A stretch of 64,000 nt of DNA. It comes from Paenibacillus senegalensis JC66 (GTDB taxonomy: Bacteria > Bacillota > Bacilli > Paenibacillales > NBRC-103111). Positions 62,196 to 64,000 of the stretch are shown here, one piece after another. The stretch lies in assembly GCF_000285515.1 (NCBI RefSeq), contig NZ_HE610957.1, positions 1,665,151-1,729,150 on the forward strand. Direction: 5' to 3'. The position numbers and the translations under genes are program-made. The notes under the pieces were generated by a model that was given only the letters and a program-made list of their open reading frames with translations, did not search any database and was not told the DNA's origin. Within the stretch, counting starts at the first letter, position 1. Each line of letters starts with the position of its first letter.

Positions 62196-63269
62196 TTAGT
62201 CCCAGCCAGAAATTTCGGCAACATCAGCAAGCTGCGGGCGATACGCTTCCCATTCAGAGAAAGAGACAGGCTGCGCTTTAAACTCGCTCCACTCGCTCAA
62301 GATATCGGGCATTGACGCCTCTGGATTCACAGGATACTCAAAGTTATCATGGGCAAGCCTTGTCTGCGCTTCACTCCCGGTCAGAAACTCGATCAGCTGA
62401 ACAGCCGCCTCCTTGTTGCCCGAATGGCGGATTAACCCGATTCCGCTGATATTCACATGGGTTCCCCACTCGTCCTCCTTCTGGTCCGGAAAAACCACAC
62501 CCAGACCTGCCGTCTCCCTCGCCACGTCCATATCATCCGAGCCGAGCAACCCTGCCAGATAGTATGTGTTGACCAAAGCCACATCGCCCGCTCCTTCCAG
62601 CAGCCCTTTGAGCTGCGCCCTGTCCCCTCCTTCCGGGGAACGAGCCAGATTGCGGGCGACGCCCGCTGCCCAATCCAATGTATCCTGCAAACCGTTCAAG
62701 GCGGCCAGCGATGCAAGCAGAGACTGGTTGTACCCGTTGGCAGAGGAGCGGATCAGCAGCCTGCCCTTCCAGTTCGGGTCCGCCAAGTTTTGATAGCTCG
62801 TCAGCTCGGCAGGGTCTACGCGATCCTTCGCATACACTATTACCCTGGCACGGGAAGAAATGGCCGTCCAGTACGATTCATCATCTCGCCATCTCTCTGG
62901 AACCTGCTCTTCCCAAACCGCAGATTCGATAGCCTGGAACAACTGATGCGCCTTAGCCTGTTCCAGTACACCTCCGTCCACTGATACGAACAGGTCGGCA
63001 GTCGTTTGCTCTCCTTCGGCTATGATCCGCTCAAGAAGCTCTTCAGCAGTCCCTTTTACTTCTTCGATCCGAATGCCGGTTTGTTCAGTGAACGCTTCGT
63101 AAAGCCGCGAGTCCACCTCATAATGCCGCGAGGTATACACCTTCAGCACCGCTTCCTGCCCAGCACTGCTTAAGCTGCAGCCCGCAAGAACGCCTGCCAG
63201 CATCAGCCATAACAGCATTAACCATAACCGAGCCGCCTTCCATGCTAAGCGCACATGCATCCTGTTCAC
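62196..63269 (-). CDS. Second FbpA-like iron(III)-binding lipoprotein, next to a histidine kinase
   Basis: 357 aa, lipobox MLAGVLAGCSLS; almost colinear with the FbpA at 60905 (KVYTSRHYEVDSRLYEAFTE; VNTYYLAGLL with the Tyr pair; INPEASMPDILS-type end, here VNPEASMPDILSEW). It has no long linker. The GTG at 63269 overlaps the kinase stop (GTGA); ATG 63260, 9 nt after GGAGAGAGG, is equally likely. Being translated with a sensor kinase and separated from fbpABC by a Fur box, it may report iron to the kinase rather than only feed the permease (inference). Confidence 0.88.
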   Translation of the reverse strand: MNRMHVRLAWKAARLWLMLLWLMLAGVLAGCSLSSAGQEAVLKVYTSRHYEVDSRLYEAFTEQTGIRIEEVKGTAEELLERIIAEGEQTTADLFVSVDGGVLEQAKAHQLFQAIESAVWEEQVPERWRDDESYWTAISSRARVIVYAKDRVDPAELTSYQNLADPNWKGRLLIRSSANGYNQSLLASLAALNGLQDTLDWAAGVARNLARSPEGGDRAQLKGLLEGAGDVALVNTYYLAGLLGSDDMDVARETAGLGVVFPDQKEDEWGTHVNISGIGLIRHSGNKEAAVQLIEFLTGSEAQTRLAHDNFEYPVNPEASMPDILSEWSEFKAQPVSFSEWEAYRPQLADVAEISGWD

Positions 63270-64000
63270 CCTCTCTCCGAACCATCATGATACAGCGGAA
63301 AATACAAGCGAACGGCCGTCCCCGCAAGCTCCTCGCTGCTGATCTCCATTCGGCCGCCGTAACGCCCCACCAGCCGCTCGGCAATAGCCAGTCCCAGACC
63401 GGTTCCCCCTTGCTGGCGGCTCCTGCTCTTGTCCGATCGATAGAAGCGTTTTAACACATGAGGCATATCCTCCCTGGAAATTCCCGTTCCCCTGTCCCGC
63501 ACTTCGATCACCGCGTCGCCGGCGGACGCGCCTTTGCCAATATAGCCGTGAATGCGAACCGATTGATCCGTTGTCGAATACTTGACCGCATTGTCCAACA
63601 GGATCAGCAGAATTTGATGCAAATAGCGGGGGGGTATCGCAATACGCACGGACTCGATTGCGCCAAGCTCGCTTTCAAATTGAAATTGCGGATAGATCAT
63701 CTTCGCCTTCTTCAACAAGGTGTCGATTTCTGCGGCAGGATCAATGGCCGCTTCATGATGAACAGGGTCTTCATGCTCCGCTTGAGTCAGAACGAGCAAT
63801 TCCTTCGCGAGCATGTTCAACCGCTCCAGCTCCTCTACAGCGGCGTTTAAGGATTCCTCCAACACTTCCGGACGGTGCTTGCCCCAACGCTGCAGCATGC
63901 TCAAATGTCCCTGCAATATAGCGATCGGTGTGCGAAGCTCATGGGACGCATCCTCAACAAACTGCTTTTGCCGGTAAAAAGACTCTTCCACCTCATCCAT
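63266..64000 (-). CDS. Sensor histidine kinase, C-terminal part (continues beyond the window)
   Basis: The last 244 residues of a kinase cut by the window end. H box EDASHELRTPIAILQGHLS, N box LILLDNAVKYS, G1 RDRGTGI, F FYRSDKSR, G2 GGTGLGLAIAERLVG are intact. The sensor domain, helices and the partner response regulator must lie to the right. It overlaps the FbpA-like gene by 4 bp, which suggests an iron or metal-linked sensing system. Confidence 0.9.
   Translation of the reverse strand: MDEVEESFYRQKQFVEDASHELRTPIAILQGHLSMLQRWGKHRPEVLEESLNAAVEELERLNMLAKELLVLTQAEHEDPVHHEAAIDPAAEIDTLLKKAKMIYPQFQFESELGAIESVRIAIPPRYLHQILLILLDNAVKYSTTDQSVRIHGYIGKGASAGDAVIEVRDRGTGISREDMPHVLKRFYRSDKSRSRQQGGTGLGLAIAERLVGRYGGRMEISSEELAGTAVRLYFPLYHDGSERG

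Noticed and set aside
1-64000. Prophage, integrative element, insertion sequence, tRNA or rRNA genes
   Set aside because: No integrase, transposase, phage structural gene or tRNA/rRNA-like sequence was recognised by reading; a tRNA scan was not possible.

Overview
The window looks like a chromosomal segment of a spore-forming Firmicute of the Paenibacillus type. Supporting signs are a gerA/gerC/gerB spore-germination operon, three carbohydrate ABC importers that carry no ATPase of their own, YesM/YesN-type two-component proteins, strong GGAGG ribosome binding sites, many TTG/GTG starts and intermediate GC. I saw no rRNA, tRNA, CRISPR array, prophage or transposase. The genus is inferred from gene content only.

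Layout. 1-316: palindromic tandem repeats. 317-8679: a carbohydrate-sensing module (solute-binding protein, histidine kinase, AraC-type response regulator) divergent from a sugar ABC importer. 8832-12898: a glutamine-rich small protein and the germination operon. 13051-14507: an Rrf2 regulator with a thioredoxin-reductase-like flavoprotein. 14699-22813: a LacI regulator and an alpha-galactosidase (MelA, GH4) operon with ABC importer, MFS protein and PfkB kinase. 22878-34826: a leftward operon for pectin-type or fucosylated/galactosylated glycans (LplB/LplC-like permeases, binding protein, membrane-bound AraC regulator, six-hairpin glycosidase-like protein, oligogalacturonate lyase, GH95). 35125-38784: drug-efflux MFS genes, one of them broken, and a TetR regulator. 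38949-41359: Fur-box-linked siderophore-binding protein and AraC regulator. 41516-43029: ECF sigma factor and probable anti-sigma protein. 43079-44095: saccharopine-dehydrogenase-like protein. 44162-48248: two-component system plus LanFEG-like ABC exporter. 48359-50285: arsenic operon. 50502-52798: LysE exporter, nucleotidyltransferase-like protein, AlkD-like DNA glycosylase. 52985-57604: a second two-component/ABC module. 57670-58367: a frameshifted gene remnant. 58485-64000: an iron(III) Fbp-type importer, a second FbpA paralogue and a histidine kinase cut by the window end.

How the parts fit. The left 35 kb is mainly plant-polysaccharide scavenging: three importers, each with its own regulator (two-component, LacI, membrane AraC), presumably sharing an MsmX-type ATPase encoded elsewhere. 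The right half is envelope stress, metal and drug handling. The observations I rate highest are: an 11-bp-period GTAAAC direct repeat in front of two separate two-component/ABC modules; a histidine kinase with a tandemly duplicated G2 box; an ECF sigma factor that seems to start at ATT; two intact GTTTAG-N3-CTAAAC operators in front of a deleted transporter; a single-base frameshift in a PKD-like remnant; and a palindromic repeat family with a copy 52 kb away.
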